DNA of 64,000 nt from Streptomyces cavernicola (GTDB lineage: Bacteria; Actinomycetota; Actinomycetes; Streptomycetales; Streptomycetaceae). The notes below the pieces were generated by a model, which searched no databases, was not told where the DNA came from, and worked only from the letters and a program-made list of their open reading frames with translations. Shown here in pieces: positions 7,868 through 16,377 of the stretch (position 1 is the first letter of the stretch; the number at the start of each line of letters is the position of its first letter). The position numbers were made by a program, and so were the translations under genes. The stretch is from assembly GCF_029968035.1 (NCBI RefSeq), contig NZ_JASCIQ010000016.1, positions 1 to 64,000 of the forward strand. The letters are read 5' to 3'.

Positions 7868-9228
7868 TGACCCCGCCCACCTCGACGGGGAGCCGTCGGA
7901 CCACGCAGATCTTCTTCGCCTCCACGCTCTACGGGACGGCCACCCTGGCCGCCGCCCTGGACGCGGACCGCTTCCCGGCCGCTTCCCGGCGGCTGCTCCT
8001 GGTCAGCAACAACGCGGCCAACCCGGAGACCGCCCCGGCGCTCGACACCATGCCCGGCTTCGAGCAGCTGCGCGACCGCTTCGACGGGGTGCTCTCCTGG
8101 AACGAGGCCATCTCCCCGTTCCACCCCGGGGGTTGGTCCCCGCGCGGCGACGACATCCCGCTGTGGGAGCGGTATCTGCGGATGCTGTGGGACCTCGGCG
8201 ACGACGACGTGCACCTGGCCGTCGAGTCGATCCAGGTCAACCCGGCGCTCGCGCTCACCCAGATCTTCACCGGCGCGCCCGTGGACGTGTACGCGGACGG
8301 CCTGATGAGCTACGGCCCGACCCGCAACAAGCTGGACCCGCTGGTCGGCACCCGTATCGACCGGCTGCTCCACCTGGACCTCGTACCGGGCCTGAAGCCG
8401 CTGCTGCTCACCGAGTTCGGGGTCGAGCCGGAGATCGTGCCCGGCGACACCTTCACCAAGGTCCTCGCCGAACTCGCCGACGCGGGGCCCGACTTGGACC
8501 TGCCGTCCGGCCGGCCGGCGCTGCTGCTCGGCCAGTACCTCTCGGCGCTCGACATCCTCACCGCCGACGAGGAGGAGCAGCTGCACGTCCGCATGCTCAA
8601 GGGCGCCCTCGAACTCGGCCACGAGCACGTGGTGTTCAAGCCGCACCCGAGCGCCCCGGCCCGCTGGTCGCGCCACCTGGAGCAGGAGGCGGAGCGGCTC
8701 GGCGCGCAGCTGACCGTCTTGGACGAGCCGGTCCTCGCCGAGGTCCTCTACCAGCGGATGCAGCCCGCCCTCGTCGTCGGCTGCTTCTCCACGGCCCTGC
8801 TCACGGCGTCCGCCCTGTACGGCCTGCCGGTCGCGCGGATCGGCACCGACGTGCTCCTGGAGCGCCTCACCCCGTACCAGAACAGCAACCGCGTGCCGGT
8901 GACGATCGTCGACGCGACGGTGCCCGAGCTGACCGACAAGGCCGCGGTCGAGGCCCAGCACCAGGAGACGGCCGACCTGAAGGGCCTGGTCGACGCGGTC
9001 GGCTTCGCGATGCAGCCGCAGATCTACCCGGCGCTCCGCCCGGCCGCCGAGGGTTATCTCGCGCGCCGCCTGAACCCGCACACCTGGCGCTACTTCAAGC
9101 GCCGCCGGCTCACCGCGCTCGCCCTGCCGGGTGCGATCCCCAGCCAGCTGGACTTCATCCCGCGCAATGCGACGGTGCGGCGCGTGGCCCGCCGGGCCAG
9201 GGCCGTCAAGCGGGCAGCACTCGGATGA
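7867..9228 (+). CDS. Polysialyltransferase-family glycosyltransferase (second copy)
   Basis: A 453-residue enzyme of the alpha-2,8-polysialyltransferase family. Motifs in order: ADGLMSYGPTRNKL (the D/E-x-G region), VVFKPHPSAP (the HP motif) and VVGCFSTALLTA (the S/T motif). The beginning TTQIFFASTLYGTATLAAAL fits the family's N-terminal beta-alpha unit. The ATG overlaps the stop of the GT2 gene (TGATG) and its own stop overlaps the acyltransferase start (ATGA), so translation is coupled. With the copy at 1812-2999 the locus has two such enzymes, perhaps one initiating and one elongating. That division of labour is a guess. Confidence 0.8.
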   Translation: MTPPTSTGSRRTTQIFFASTLYGTATLAAALDADRFPAASRRLLLVSNNAANPETAPALDTMPGFEQLRDRFDGVLSWNEAISPFHPGGWSPRGDDIPLWERYLRMLWDLGDDDVHLAVESIQVNPALALTQIFTGAPVDVYADGLMSYGPTRNKLDPLVGTRIDRLLHLDLVPGLKPLLLTEFGVEPEIVPGDTFTKVLAELADAGPDLDLPSGRPALLLGQYLSALDILTADEEEQLHVRMLKGALELGHEHVVFKPHPSAPARWSRHLEQEAERLGAQLTVLDEPVLAEVLYQRMQPALVVGCFSTALLTASALYGLPVARIGTDVLLERLTPYQNSNRVPVTIVDATVPELTDKAAVEAQHQETADLKGLVDAVGFAMQPQIYPALRPAAEGYLARRLNPHTWRYFKRRRLTALALPGAIPSQLDFIPRNATVRRVARRARAVKRAALG

Positions 9229-10349
9229 GCGCGCCGCCGAGCACGCTCCCGGCCCCCGCCACGGTCGTCGCACAGCCCCCGGCCAAGGCCGCGCGCCGGG
9301 TCCCGCGCCTGCGCGCCCTCGACGGGCTCCGCCTGATCGCCGCCCTGATGGTCGCCGCGTACCACTACGGCGGCCGGGACGGCGAGATCGGCGAGGCCTG
9401 GGGCGGCTCGCCCGCGCTCCAGTTCCCCACGGCGCACGAGTGGTTCGCGTACGGCTGCCTGGGCGTGCAGATCTTCTTCGTGATCAGCGGCTTCGTGATC
9501 TGCATGAGCGGCTGGGGCCGCCCCCTGCGCTCCTTCTTCGCCTCCCGCGTCTCGCGCCTCTTCCCCTCCTACTGGGTGGCGATCGTCCTGGTCACGGCGG
9601 TCTTCGCACTGCCCGTGGTGACGTACGAGGCGGTCTCGCCCAGCGACGCCCTGGTGAACCTGACGATGCTGCAGCAGCCGCTCGGCGTGGACCGGGTGCT
9701 CGGGGTGTGCTGGACGCTCTGGGCGGAGCTGCGCTTCTACGCCCTGTTCGCGCTGTGCGTGGTGCTGCCGGGCGCGAACCGGCAGCGGGTGGTGCTGTTC
9801 TGCGCGGTCTGGACGCTCGCGGCGGTCGTGGCGGAGGGCGCTAACGAGGCCTGGCTCGACCTGATTCTGATGCCGGAGTACGCCCCGTACTTCATCGGCG
9901 GCATCGGCCTGTACCTGGTGCACCGGGACCGGAAGGACGTCACGGCCTGGGGCATCGTCGGGGTGAGCTGGCTGATCGGCCAGCACTACGCGGTGGACCG
10001 CCTGTGGCACGCGCCGAACCCGGACTTCTTCTCGTACCGCTCGTCCTTCGCGATCATCGCGGTCGTGACGCTCGGATACGTGGCCGTCGCCGCGATCGCC
10101 CTCGGCTGGCTGAACCGCGTCGACTGGCGCTGGCTGACCACGGCGGGCGCGCTGACGTACCCGTTCTACCTGGTCCACGAACACCTGGGCTGGGTCTCGG
10201 TGGCGGCCCTGCACCGCGGCCTGGGCCTGCCGTCCTGGGCGACGTTCGGCCTGACGGTGCTGGCGATGCTGGTCCTTGCGCGGCTGCTGAACCGGTACGT
10301 GGAGGAGTGGGCCACACCGCTGATCCGGCGGAAGCTGACGGGACGCTGA
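9225..10349 (+). CDS. Acyltransferase 3 family membrane protein (OafA/YrhL type)
   Basis: A 374-residue integral membrane O-acyltransferase. Early motif RLRALDGLRLIAALMVAAYH contains the family's R-x-LDG-R-x-A core and catalytic-type histidine. FVISGFVICMSGWGRP and ASRVSRLFPSYWVA are the conserved loop and arginines. About ten hydrophobic segments follow to the C-terminus, and FYLVHEHLGW is the typical late histidine motif. It closes the plus-strand polymer operon, overlapping its predecessor by ATGA. Its likely role is O-acetylation of the cell-wall polymer or its sugars. The open frame extends upstream, but the ATG at 9225 is the coupled start. Confidence 0.85.
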   Translation: MSAPPSTLPAPATVVAQPPAKAARRVPRLRALDGLRLIAALMVAAYHYGGRDGEIGEAWGGSPALQFPTAHEWFAYGCLGVQIFFVISGFVICMSGWGRPLRSFFASRVSRLFPSYWVAIVLVTAVFALPVVTYEAVSPSDALVNLTMLQQPLGVDRVLGVCWTLWAELRFYALFALCVVLPGANRQRVVLFCAVWTLAAVVAEGANEAWLDLILMPEYAPYFIGGIGLYLVHRDRKDVTAWGIVGVSWLIGQHYAVDRLWHAPNPDFFSYRSSFAIIAVVTLGYVAVAAIALGWLNRVDWRWLTTAGALTYPFYLVHEHLGWVSVAALHRGLGLPSWATFGLTVLAMLVLARLLNRYVEEWATPLIRRKLTGR

Positions 10350-10368
10350 GCCCGCCCGATCAGCCCGT

Positions 10369-10396
10369 CCGATGAGCCCAGCCCGATGAGCCCAGC
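10369..10396. repeat. 14-bp direct repeat between convergent genes
   Basis: CCGATGAGCCCAGC occurs twice in tandem in the 51-bp gap between the acyltransferase and LeuE-type genes, with related GATCAGCCCG copies beside it. No clear hairpin is present. Confidence 0.6.
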
Positions 10397-10400
10397 CTGG

Positions 10401-11057
10401 TCAGCCCGCGCTCGCCAGCGACAGCTTCGCCGCGAAGCCCAGGAACAGGGCGCCCGCCGCCGAAGTGGCCGTCGCCGAGAGGCGCTTGCGGCGGCGGAAG
10501 GCGTTGGCGAGCTTCGTGCCGCTGAAGATCAGCGCCGAGAGGTAGAGCACCGAGGCGAGCTGGGCGAAGGCGCCGAGGACGACGAAGGAGAGCGCCGGGT
10601 AGGCGTAGGCCGGGTCGACGAACTGGACGAAGAAGGCGATGAAGAAGAGGATCGCCTTCGGGTTGAGCAGGCTGATCACGAAGGCCCGGCGGAACGGCCG
10701 CTCGTCGGAGCCCGCGACGGCCTCGCCCTCGTCCTGCGCCTTCTCCTCGCGCCGGCTCTTCCACATCGACCAGGCGGCGCGCAGCATGCCGATCGCCATC
10801 CATGTGAGGTAGCCGGCGCCCGCGTACTTCACGATGCCGAACAGCAACGCGTTGGCCTGCAGGAGCGAGGCGACGCCGGCGGCGGAGAGCGTCATCAGGA
10901 CCGTGTCCCCGCACCAGACGCCGGCCGCCGCCCGGTACCCGGTGCGTACGCCGCGGCGGGCGGCCACCGAGAGGACGTACAGGGAGTTCGGGCCGGGCAG
11001 CAGAATGATCAGGGCCAGGCCCGCGAGGTACGTGGGGAGGTCTATGACGCCGAACAT
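10401..11057 (-). CDS. leuE: LysE/RhtB-family amino-acid exporter, LeuE-like
   Basis: A 218-residue membrane protein with about six hydrophobic segments. It closely follows E. coli LeuE along its length: LPTYLAGLALIILLPGPNSL at the N-terminus, GVWCGDTVLMTLSAAGVASL in the middle, and SLLNPKAILFFIAFFVQFVD, the LysE-family NPK motif. It is predicted to export leucine and similar amino acids across the cytoplasmic membrane by proton exchange. ATG 11057 (MFGVIDLP) was chosen from the match to LeuE; an in-frame start 21 codons upstream exists but adds unrelated sequence. It lies 100 bp downstream of the mutase gene on the same strand. Confidence 0.85.
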   Translation of the reverse strand: MFGVIDLPTYLAGLALIILLPGPNSLYVLSVAARRGVRTGYRAAAGVWCGDTVLMTLSAAGVASLLQANALLFGIVKYAGAGYLTWMAIGMLRAAWSMWKSRREEKAQDEGEAVAGSDERPFRRAFVISLLNPKAILFFIAFFVQFVDPAYAYPALSFVVLGAFAQLASVLYLSALIFSGTKLANAFRRRKRLSATATSAAGALFLGFAAKLSLASAG

Positions 11058-11156
11058 GCCCGGAGTTTCGCACGTTGCCCCAGTCGGGTGGCAATGCATA
11101 TCGGATATCGGACGGCTCACACCGACTGTCCGAACAGCACCCCGGGTCAGCGGCGG

Positions 11157-12746
11157 TCAGAACCGCTCCGTCGGCTCGTACGCCCCCCACACCTCGCGCA
11201 GCGCCCCGCACACCTCGCCGACGGTGGCCCGCGCCCGCAGCGCCTCCTTCATCGGGTACAGGGTGTTCGCCTCACCGGATGCCGCCTTCCGCAGCGCGGC
11301 GAGCGCCGAGTCGACCGCGCCCTGGTCGCGGGCGGCGCGCAGTTCGGCGAGACGGCGCGCCTGCAGGGCCTCAAGGGCCGGGTCGACGCGCAGCGGCTCG
11401 TACCGCTCCGCCGCCTCCGACTCCCCCGACGCGAAGCGGTTGACGCCGACGACGACCCGCTCCCCCGCCTCGGTCTCCCGCGCGATGCGGTACGCGTTCC
11501 GCTCGATCTCGCCCTTCTGGAAGCCCTGCTCGATCGCGGCGACCGCACCACCCAACTCCTCGACCCGCTCCATGAGTTGAAGCGCCGCCGCCTCCACGTC
11601 GTCCGTCATCCGCTCCACCACGTAACTGCCCGCGAACGGGTCGACGGTGCCCGTCACGTCCGTCTCGTACGCGAGGACCTGCTGGGTGCGGAGCGCGAGG
11701 CGGGCCGATTTGTCGGTGGGCAGGGCGAGCGCCTCGTCGAAGGCGTTGGTGTGCAGCGACTGGGTGCCGCCGAGAACCGCGCCGAGTCCCTGGACGGCGA
11801 CCCGCACCAGGTTCACCTCGGGCTGCTGCGCGGTCAGCTGGACCCCGGCGGTCTGCGTGTGGAAGCGCAGCATCTGCGACTTCGGGTTCCGCGCGCCGAA
11901 CTCGTCCCGCATCACCCGGGCCCACATCCGGCGCGCGGCACGGAACTTGGCGACCTCTTCGAGGAGCGTCGTACGGGCGACGAAGAAGAACGACAGGCGC
12001 GGCGCGAAGTCGTCCACGTCCATGCCCGCGGCGAGCGCCGTACGCACGTACTGGATGCCGTCGGCGAGCGTGAACGCGATCTCCTGCGCGGGCGAGGCCC
12101 CGGCCTCCGCCATGTGGTAGCCGGAGATCGAGATGGTGTTCCACTTCGGCAGCTCGGCCCCGCAGTACCGGAACAGGTCCGAGGTGAGCCGCAGCGAGGG
12201 CGCGGGCGGGAAGATGTACGTGCCGCGCGCGATGTACTCCTTGAGCACGTCGTTCTGCACGGTGCCCGTCAACTGCCCTGCGGAAACGCCCTGTTCCTCG
12301 GCGACGAGCTGGTAGAGCAGGAGCAGGAGCGCGGCCGGCGCGTTGATCGTCATCGACGTGGAGACGCGGTCGAGGGGGATGCCGTCGAACAGGGTCCGCA
12401 TGTCGTCGATCGAGTCGACGGCCACGCCGACCTTGCCGACCTCGCCCGCCGCGAGCGGGGCGTCGCTGTCGTGGCCCATCTGGGTGGGCAGGTCGAAGGC
12501 GACGGAGAGCCCGGTCGTGCCGTGCTCGATCAGCTGCCGGTAGCGGGCGTTGGACTCGGCGGCGGTGCCGAACCCGGCGTACTGCCGCATCGTCCAGGGC
12601 CGCTGGGTGTACATCGTCGGGTACACGCCCCGCGTGAACGGGTACGCGCCGGGCTCGCCCAACTGCCGCGCGGGGTCCCAGCCCGCGAGCGCCTCGGGGC
12701 CGTAGACCGGCTCGACGGGCAGACCCGACTCGGACTCACGCGCCAT
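11157..12746 (-). CDS. Acyl-CoA mutase large subunit (methylmalonyl-CoA mutase type, no B12 domain)
   Basis: A 529-residue catalytic barrel of a coenzyme-B12-dependent acyl-CoA mutase. Motifs: RGVYPTMYTQRPWTMRQYAG, GLSVAFDLPTQMGHDSD, GTVQNDVLKEYIARGTY and ISISGYHMAEAGA. Aligned by memory to Propionibacterium MCM, the residues matching Tyr89 (RQY) and Arg207 (IARG) are kept. These favour methylmalonyl-CoA, since isobutyryl-CoA mutase has Phe and Gln there. The protein ends after the barrel without the DxHxxG cobalamin-binding domain, so a separate small subunit encoded elsewhere is needed. ATG 12746 follows GAGAGG. It is divergent from the transpeptidase gene. Confidence 0.85.
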   Translation of the reverse strand: MARESESGLPVEPVYGPEALAGWDPARQLGEPGAYPFTRGVYPTMYTQRPWTMRQYAGFGTAAESNARYRQLIEHGTTGLSVAFDLPTQMGHDSDAPLAAGEVGKVGVAVDSIDDMRTLFDGIPLDRVSTSMTINAPAALLLLLYQLVAEEQGVSAGQLTGTVQNDVLKEYIARGTYIFPPAPSLRLTSDLFRYCGAELPKWNTISISGYHMAEAGASPAQEIAFTLADGIQYVRTALAAGMDVDDFAPRLSFFFVARTTLLEEVAKFRAARRMWARVMRDEFGARNPKSQMLRFHTQTAGVQLTAQQPEVNLVRVAVQGLGAVLGGTQSLHTNAFDEALALPTDKSARLALRTQQVLAYETDVTGTVDPFAGSYVVERMTDDVEAAALQLMERVEELGGAVAAIEQGFQKGEIERNAYRIARETEAGERVVVGVNRFASGESEAAERYEPLRVDPALEALQARRLAELRAARDQGAVDSALAALRKAASGEANTLYPMKEALRARATVGEVCGALREVWGAYEPTERF

Positions 12747-12838
12747 GTTCGGAACCTCTCGTACGGGCGGAACGGTTCGCTCCCCATCATGCGCGGGAAC
12801 CCTCCCGAAGGGGACATAACAGCAGGGGGGCGGGGCGG

Positions 12839-13711
12839 ATGCGTCGTACGAGCGGGAGACGCGCGCGGGTCGGGGCGGCGACGCTCGGAGCGGTGCTCGC
12901 GGCGGGGGTGCTGCTCGCGGGCTGCGAGGTGCACGCGGCGGGCCGGGGCACGGGCACAGGCACGGGCACAGGCACGGGCACGGGGATAGAGGTGCACACG
13001 GACGGGAAACCGCCGGGCCGCTCGGCCACACCCACACCCACTCCCCCGAAGCCGTCGCCGTCGCCGAGCACCACGCCTCCGGCCCCGGTCCTCGCGCCCG
13101 GCGCCGAGGGCAGGAAGGTGCGCGAACTCCAGGCCAGGCTGCGGCAGATCGGCTGGTTCCACACGTACCCGACGGGCCGGTACGACGCCGGGACCGTCGA
13201 GGCCGTCAAGGGTTTCCAGGCCAAGCGGGGCCTGCCGCGCACCGGTTCCACGGACCGGGCGACCTGGCTGCGGCTGCTCGCCATGACCGGCGAGCCGGGC
13301 TACTTCGACCTGTACGCGGGCGGGGACCAGCCGCCCGCGAAGCCGGACCCGCGCTGTCTGACGGGCCGGGCGCTGTGCATCAGCAAGAAGAGCCGGACCC
13401 TGAGCTGGGTGGTCGACGGCAAGGTGGTGTCGACGGTCGACGTCCGCTTCGGCTCGCAGTACACCCCCACCCGCGAAGGCGTGTTCCAGGTCTACTGGAA
13501 GTCCCGCCACCATGTGTCGACGCTCTACGACACCCCGATGCCGTACGCGATGTTCTTCAGCGGCGGCCAGGCGGTGCACTACTCCGCGGACTTCGCGGCC
13601 CGCGGCTACTCGGGGGCCTCGCACGGCTGCGTGAACGTCCGGGACGAGAAGAAGATCGCCGCGCTCTTCGGGCAGGTCCGCAAGGGCGACAAGGCCGTCG
13701 TCCACTGGTGA
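12839..13711 (+). CDS. L,D-transpeptidase lipoprotein with peptidoglycan-binding domain
   Basis: A 290-residue envelope enzyme. A signal peptide ends in the lipobox LLAGC (cysteine about residue 29). A (GT)n stretch and a proline/serine/threonine-rich linker follow to about residue 85. Residues about 88-145 form a PG_binding_1 domain (RKVRELQARLRQIGWF, then GFQAKRGLPRTG). The C-terminal half is a YkuD L,D-transpeptidase with the catalytic HGCVNVRD motif preceded by SGAS. It would cross-link or modify peptidoglycan outside the membrane. The start is preceded by a G-rich ribosome site. Divergent from the mutase gene and convergent with the sigma-partner gene. Confidence 0.9.
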   Translation: MRRTSGRRARVGAATLGAVLAAGVLLAGCEVHAAGRGTGTGTGTGTGTGIEVHTDGKPPGRSATPTPTPPKPSPSPSTTPPAPVLAPGAEGRKVRELQARLRQIGWFHTYPTGRYDAGTVEAVKGFQAKRGLPRTGSTDRATWLRLLAMTGEPGYFDLYAGGDQPPAKPDPRCLTGRALCISKKSRTLSWVVDGKVVSTVDVRFGSQYTPTREGVFQVYWKSRHHVSTLYDTPMPYAMFFSGGQAVHYSADFAARGYSGASHGCVNVRDEKKIAALFGQVRKGDKAVVHW

Positions 13712-13749
13712 GCGGGGCCCGCGGGGGCGGTCGGAAGAGGAGGGGCGGA

Positions 13750-13776
13750 GGTGGGACCGGGGGAACGTGTCCCACC
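13750..13776. terminator. Hairpin after the L,D-transpeptidase gene
   Basis: GGTGGGAC (13750-13757) pairs with GTCCCACC (13769-13776) across an 11-base loop, 39 bp past the transpeptidase stop. A C-run rather than a T-run follows, as is common in Streptomyces. Confidence 0.55.
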
Positions 13777-13904
13777 CCCGCCGATGCGCCTGAGCCGTGG
13801 GGTACGGGGGGAACCCCGGCTCGCGCGCGGCCGATGACCAGTCGGCTCACTTCTTACTGCGCCACCCGGCCAAAAACTGTCACACCCCGCTGGTCACGGT
13901 GAGG

Positions 13905-15134
13905 TCACGGATTCTCGGAGCCGCCGGAAGCGGTCGTGGGAGCCGGTGACAGCGTTGCCGTGGAGGTCGTCGTCGGAGACACCGAGGCGGTGGAAGCCGT
14001 GGCCGTGGGCGTCGTGGCCGGAGTCGCGGACACGGTCGAGGTGGGCTCCGTCGAGCCGGGTGCGGACGCGGTGGGCGTCACCATCTCCCCGGTGCCGCCG
14101 TTGCCCTCGGGCTGGTTGCCGCCGCCCGCGGTGTCGCCACGGTCGCCCGCGCCGTCCCCGCCCTTGTCGTCCTCGGAGCCGCCGTCGGAGCCGCCGTCCC
14201 GGTCGCCGCCGCCGGCGTCGCCCGCGTCACCGCCGCCCTTGCCCTCGTCGGCGAGGACCTTGGTGCAGAACGTACGGACGCCCTCGGGACCGCCCGCGGA
14301 CGATTCGATACGGCGCTTCTTCTCCGCGTCCATCGGCTTGCCCGCGAGATAGTCGCGGCAGCCGCTGACCACGCGTGCGTACCACCGCTCGCGCTCCTCG
14401 CGCGGCAGCGCCGAGTCGGTGGGCGTCGGCACGATGCCGCCCGAGGCGGACGGGTCGCCGCTGCCCTGCGAGGGGTGACCGGAGCCGGGCGCCGCGCCCT
14501 CGGACTCGCCGCCCGCCGTCGCGGAGCCGGAGCCCGTACGGCTCGGGTCGGATACGGAGGTGCTGGGCGTGGGCGAGAGCAGCGGGTCCGGTTCGCTGGG
14601 CGCCGCGGAGACGGAGGCCCCGGGGCCCGGCTCGCGACCGCCGCCGAAGGGCGTGGGGATCACGCCCGCGCCGGCCATCGCCACTCCGCCGAGGGTGCAG
14701 GCTGCCAGCGCTGCGGCCAGGCCGTAGCGCACGGGTCTTCCCCAGCGGGTGTGCGCCTTCGCTCCGCCCGCGCCGCCCGCCCCGATGCGCACGGCGCCGC
14801 TGTCGCCGAGCATGCCCGCGGTGTCGCCCGTACCGGATCGGGCGCCGAGCACACCGGCGCCCGCGGCGTCGTCTACACGCGTGGCATGCGCGGCGCGCGC
14901 GGCCCGGAACGCGGCGAGCGCGGCCGCCTCACCGGGCAGTTCGCCGCTCGGCGGGTACGGGGCGCCGGCGCTGTCGGGCTGCGGGTGCGGCCGGGCGCTG
15001 CGAGCCTCGGCGAGCACCGCGGAGAGACGTTCCGCCTGGGCACGGGCGTGATCGTCGACGGCGTCGAGGGGCTCGCCGCTGAGCAAACGCTCCGCTGCGT
15101 CCCCATCAAGCCACTGGTACTGCTCGTCGGCCAT
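13905..15134 (-). CDS. Single-pass membrane protein coupled to an ECF sigma factor (putative anti-sigma)
   Basis: A 409-residue protein. The N-terminal cytoplasmic part (about 1-125) starts MADEQYQWLDGDAAERLLSG. One membrane segment (RYGLAAALAACTLGGVAMAG) lies around residue 135-160. The extracellular part is rich in Ser, Thr, Pro, Gly and Asp, with a short conserved-looking region between two cysteines (ERERWYARVVSGCRDYLAG ... FCTKVL). Its ATG overlaps the stop of the sigma-factor gene (TGATG), so the two are translationally coupled, the standard sigma/anti-sigma arrangement. No HxxxCxxC zinc anti-sigma motif is visible. The anti-sigma role is inferred from position only. The low-complexity tail could span the cell wall. 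Confidence 0.7.
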   Translation of the reverse strand: MADEQYQWLDGDAAERLLSGEPLDAVDDHARAQAERLSAVLAEARSARPHPQPDSAGAPYPPSGELPGEAAALAAFRAARAAHATRVDDAAGAGVLGARSGTGDTAGMLGDSGAVRIGAGGAGGAKAHTRWGRPVRYGLAAALAACTLGGVAMAGAGVIPTPFGGGREPGPGASVSAAPSEPDPLLSPTPSTSVSDPSRTGSGSATAGGESEGAAPGSGHPSQGSGDPSASGGIVPTPTDSALPREERERWYARVVSGCRDYLAGKPMDAEKKRRIESSAGGPEGVRTFCTKVLADEGKGGGDAGDAGGGDRDGGSDGGSEDDKGGDGAGDRGDTAGGGNQPEGNGGTGEMVTPTASAPGSTEPTSTVSATPATTPTATASTASVSPTTTSTATLSPAPTTASGGSENP

Positions 15135-15829
15135 CACATGTCCTTCTGCGTCCGCGAACGCGAATCCGTCACACCTGCCGGAAACCTGGGCGCCTGCGCG
15201 GCGCGGCCTCTGCCGGGTTGCGGGGGCACCGCACCGAGCCCTTCGGCGTCCTCGTTCGCGGCGTCGGCGCCGAGCATCTCGGCGAGTTTCTTCAGGCCCC
15301 GGTGGGCGGCGGTGCGGACGGCGCCGGGGCGTTTGCCAAGGGTCTGCGCGGCGCTCTTCGCGTCGAGTCCGACGACCACGCGGAGCACCACGGCCTCGGC
15401 CTGGTCCTGCGGCAGCTGGGATATGAGGGCGAGGGTGTCGCCGGTGGCGAGCAGCTCCATGGCCTCGCTCGCGGTGTCGGTCTCGGCGGCCTTGCCGGTG
15501 AGCTCCGTCTCGTCCCCGCCGATCGCGGGGCGGCGGCCGCGCATGCGGATGTGGTCGAGGGCGCGGTTGCGGGCGATACGCGCGGCCCAGCCGCGGAAGC
15601 GGTCGGCGTCGCCCTCGAACCGGTCGAGGTCGCGGGCGATCTGCAGCCACGCCTCCGACGCGACGTCCTCGGCGTCGGGCTCGCCCACGAGCGTGCGCAT
15701 GTATCCGAGCAGCCGCGGGTGCACAGCGCGGTACACAGTACGGAACGCGGTCTCGTCACCGTCCTGTGCCGCGAGCACCGCGGCGGTCAGCTCCGCCTCG
15801 TCCCCCAACAACTCCCTCATCCTGCCCAT
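15134..15829 (-). CDS. ECF-family RNA polymerase sigma factor
   Basis: About 231 residues. Region 2 runs from AFRTVYRAVHPRLLGYMRTL through DAEDVASEAWLQIARDL to FRGWAARIARNRALDHIR. Region 4 is the block LISQLPQDQAEAVVLRVVVG followed by SAAQTLGKRPGAVRTAAHRG. A roughly 45-residue tail follows. ATG 15829, ATG 15820 and TTG 15850 are all possible starts and none has a strong Shine-Dalgarno; homology begins at MRELLGDEAELTAAVLAAQ, so 15829 or 15820 is most likely. It directs RNA polymerase to a stress or envelope regulon that cannot be read from the sequence. It is coupled to the membrane protein gene downstream. Confidence 0.88.
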   Translation of the reverse strand: MGRMRELLGDEAELTAAVLAAQDGDETAFRTVYRAVHPRLLGYMRTLVGEPDAEDVASEAWLQIARDLDRFEGDADRFRGWAARIARNRALDHIRMRGRRPAIGGDETELTGKAAETDTASEAMELLATGDTLALISQLPQDQAEAVVLRVVVGLDAKSAAQTLGKRPGAVRTAAHRGLKKLAEMLGADAANEDAEGLGAVPPQPGRGRAAQAPRFPAGVTDSRSRTQKDM

Positions 15830-16377
15830 TTCGCAGCCCAGCAGGAACAAGACGCTACGGCGTGAACGGCCCTCACGTCCATGTCTGCAACTATCCGAAA
15901 CTGCCGGGTGACAGAGCGGTGTGACACAAAACCCGACGGTGGCGCTGAAGAGAGTACGGGCCTGCGCGGCCCGTGCCGTGCGACGGCCGGGGCCTCTCCT
16001 GTGGGGGGTGGCGGCCCCGGCCGATCGCTGGCGGTTCTTTCTTCGGCCTGGTCGGGCCCGTCCTCTTCAAGGTTCCGCGTCCTGCCGCACGGCGTCCCGG
16101 ACGCCTGACGCCGCTTCGGCGAAATCCTCCGGATCCCACTCGTCCACGTCGGACTCCTCCGCAGCCGAGACATCCCGAGTGACCTGGGCCACTGCGCCCG
16201 AGTCGGCCCACGCGCCGGCGCGCCACACGGACACCCTCCCGGGGCCGGGGCGGAACGCGTCCAGCCCCGCCCAGAAATGTCACCCGAAAACTCGTATCAG
16301 CGGACGTACAACCAAAGCCCGCTCCGGAGGGTCGTACTTGCTCGTCACACATGGAACTTCCCTGAGGGGTGGGGCAT
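15830..16377. other. Divergent intergenic region between sigma-factor and amidase genes
   Basis: About 550 bases separating the minus-strand sigma gene from the plus-strand amidase gene. It contains one plausible small minus-strand ORF (16067-16228, listed separately). The motif CAAGACGCTAC occurs near both flanking starts (15848-15858 and 16393-16403), in the same orientation on the plus strand, so it does not mirror the divergent genes. No confident promoter hexamer pair was found. Confidence 0.4.
16067..16228 (-). CDS. Possible small acidic protein, unrecognised
   Basis: A 53-residue reading frame, too short for most gene callers. GTG 16228 is preceded by GGGAGG six bases upstream. The protein is acidic and helical towards the end (DEWDPEDFAEAASG, then VRQDAEP and stop). 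About four-fifths of the codons end in G or C, slightly lower than neighbouring genes. I do not recognise it. It lies upstream of the sigma-factor gene on the same strand. It may be a real small protein or chance. Confidence 0.3.
   Translation of the reverse strand: MWRAGAWADSGAVAQVTRDVSAAEESDVDEWDPEDFAEAASGVRDAVRQDAEP

Noticed and set aside
7519..9273. A 584-residue minus-strand frame opposite the second polysialyltransferase gene
   Set aside because: Shadow of a well-supported plus-strand gene with coupled start and stop.
10386..12989. An 867-residue plus-strand open frame
   Set aside because: It covers the LeuE-type exporter and mutase genes in antisense and has no recognisable domain.
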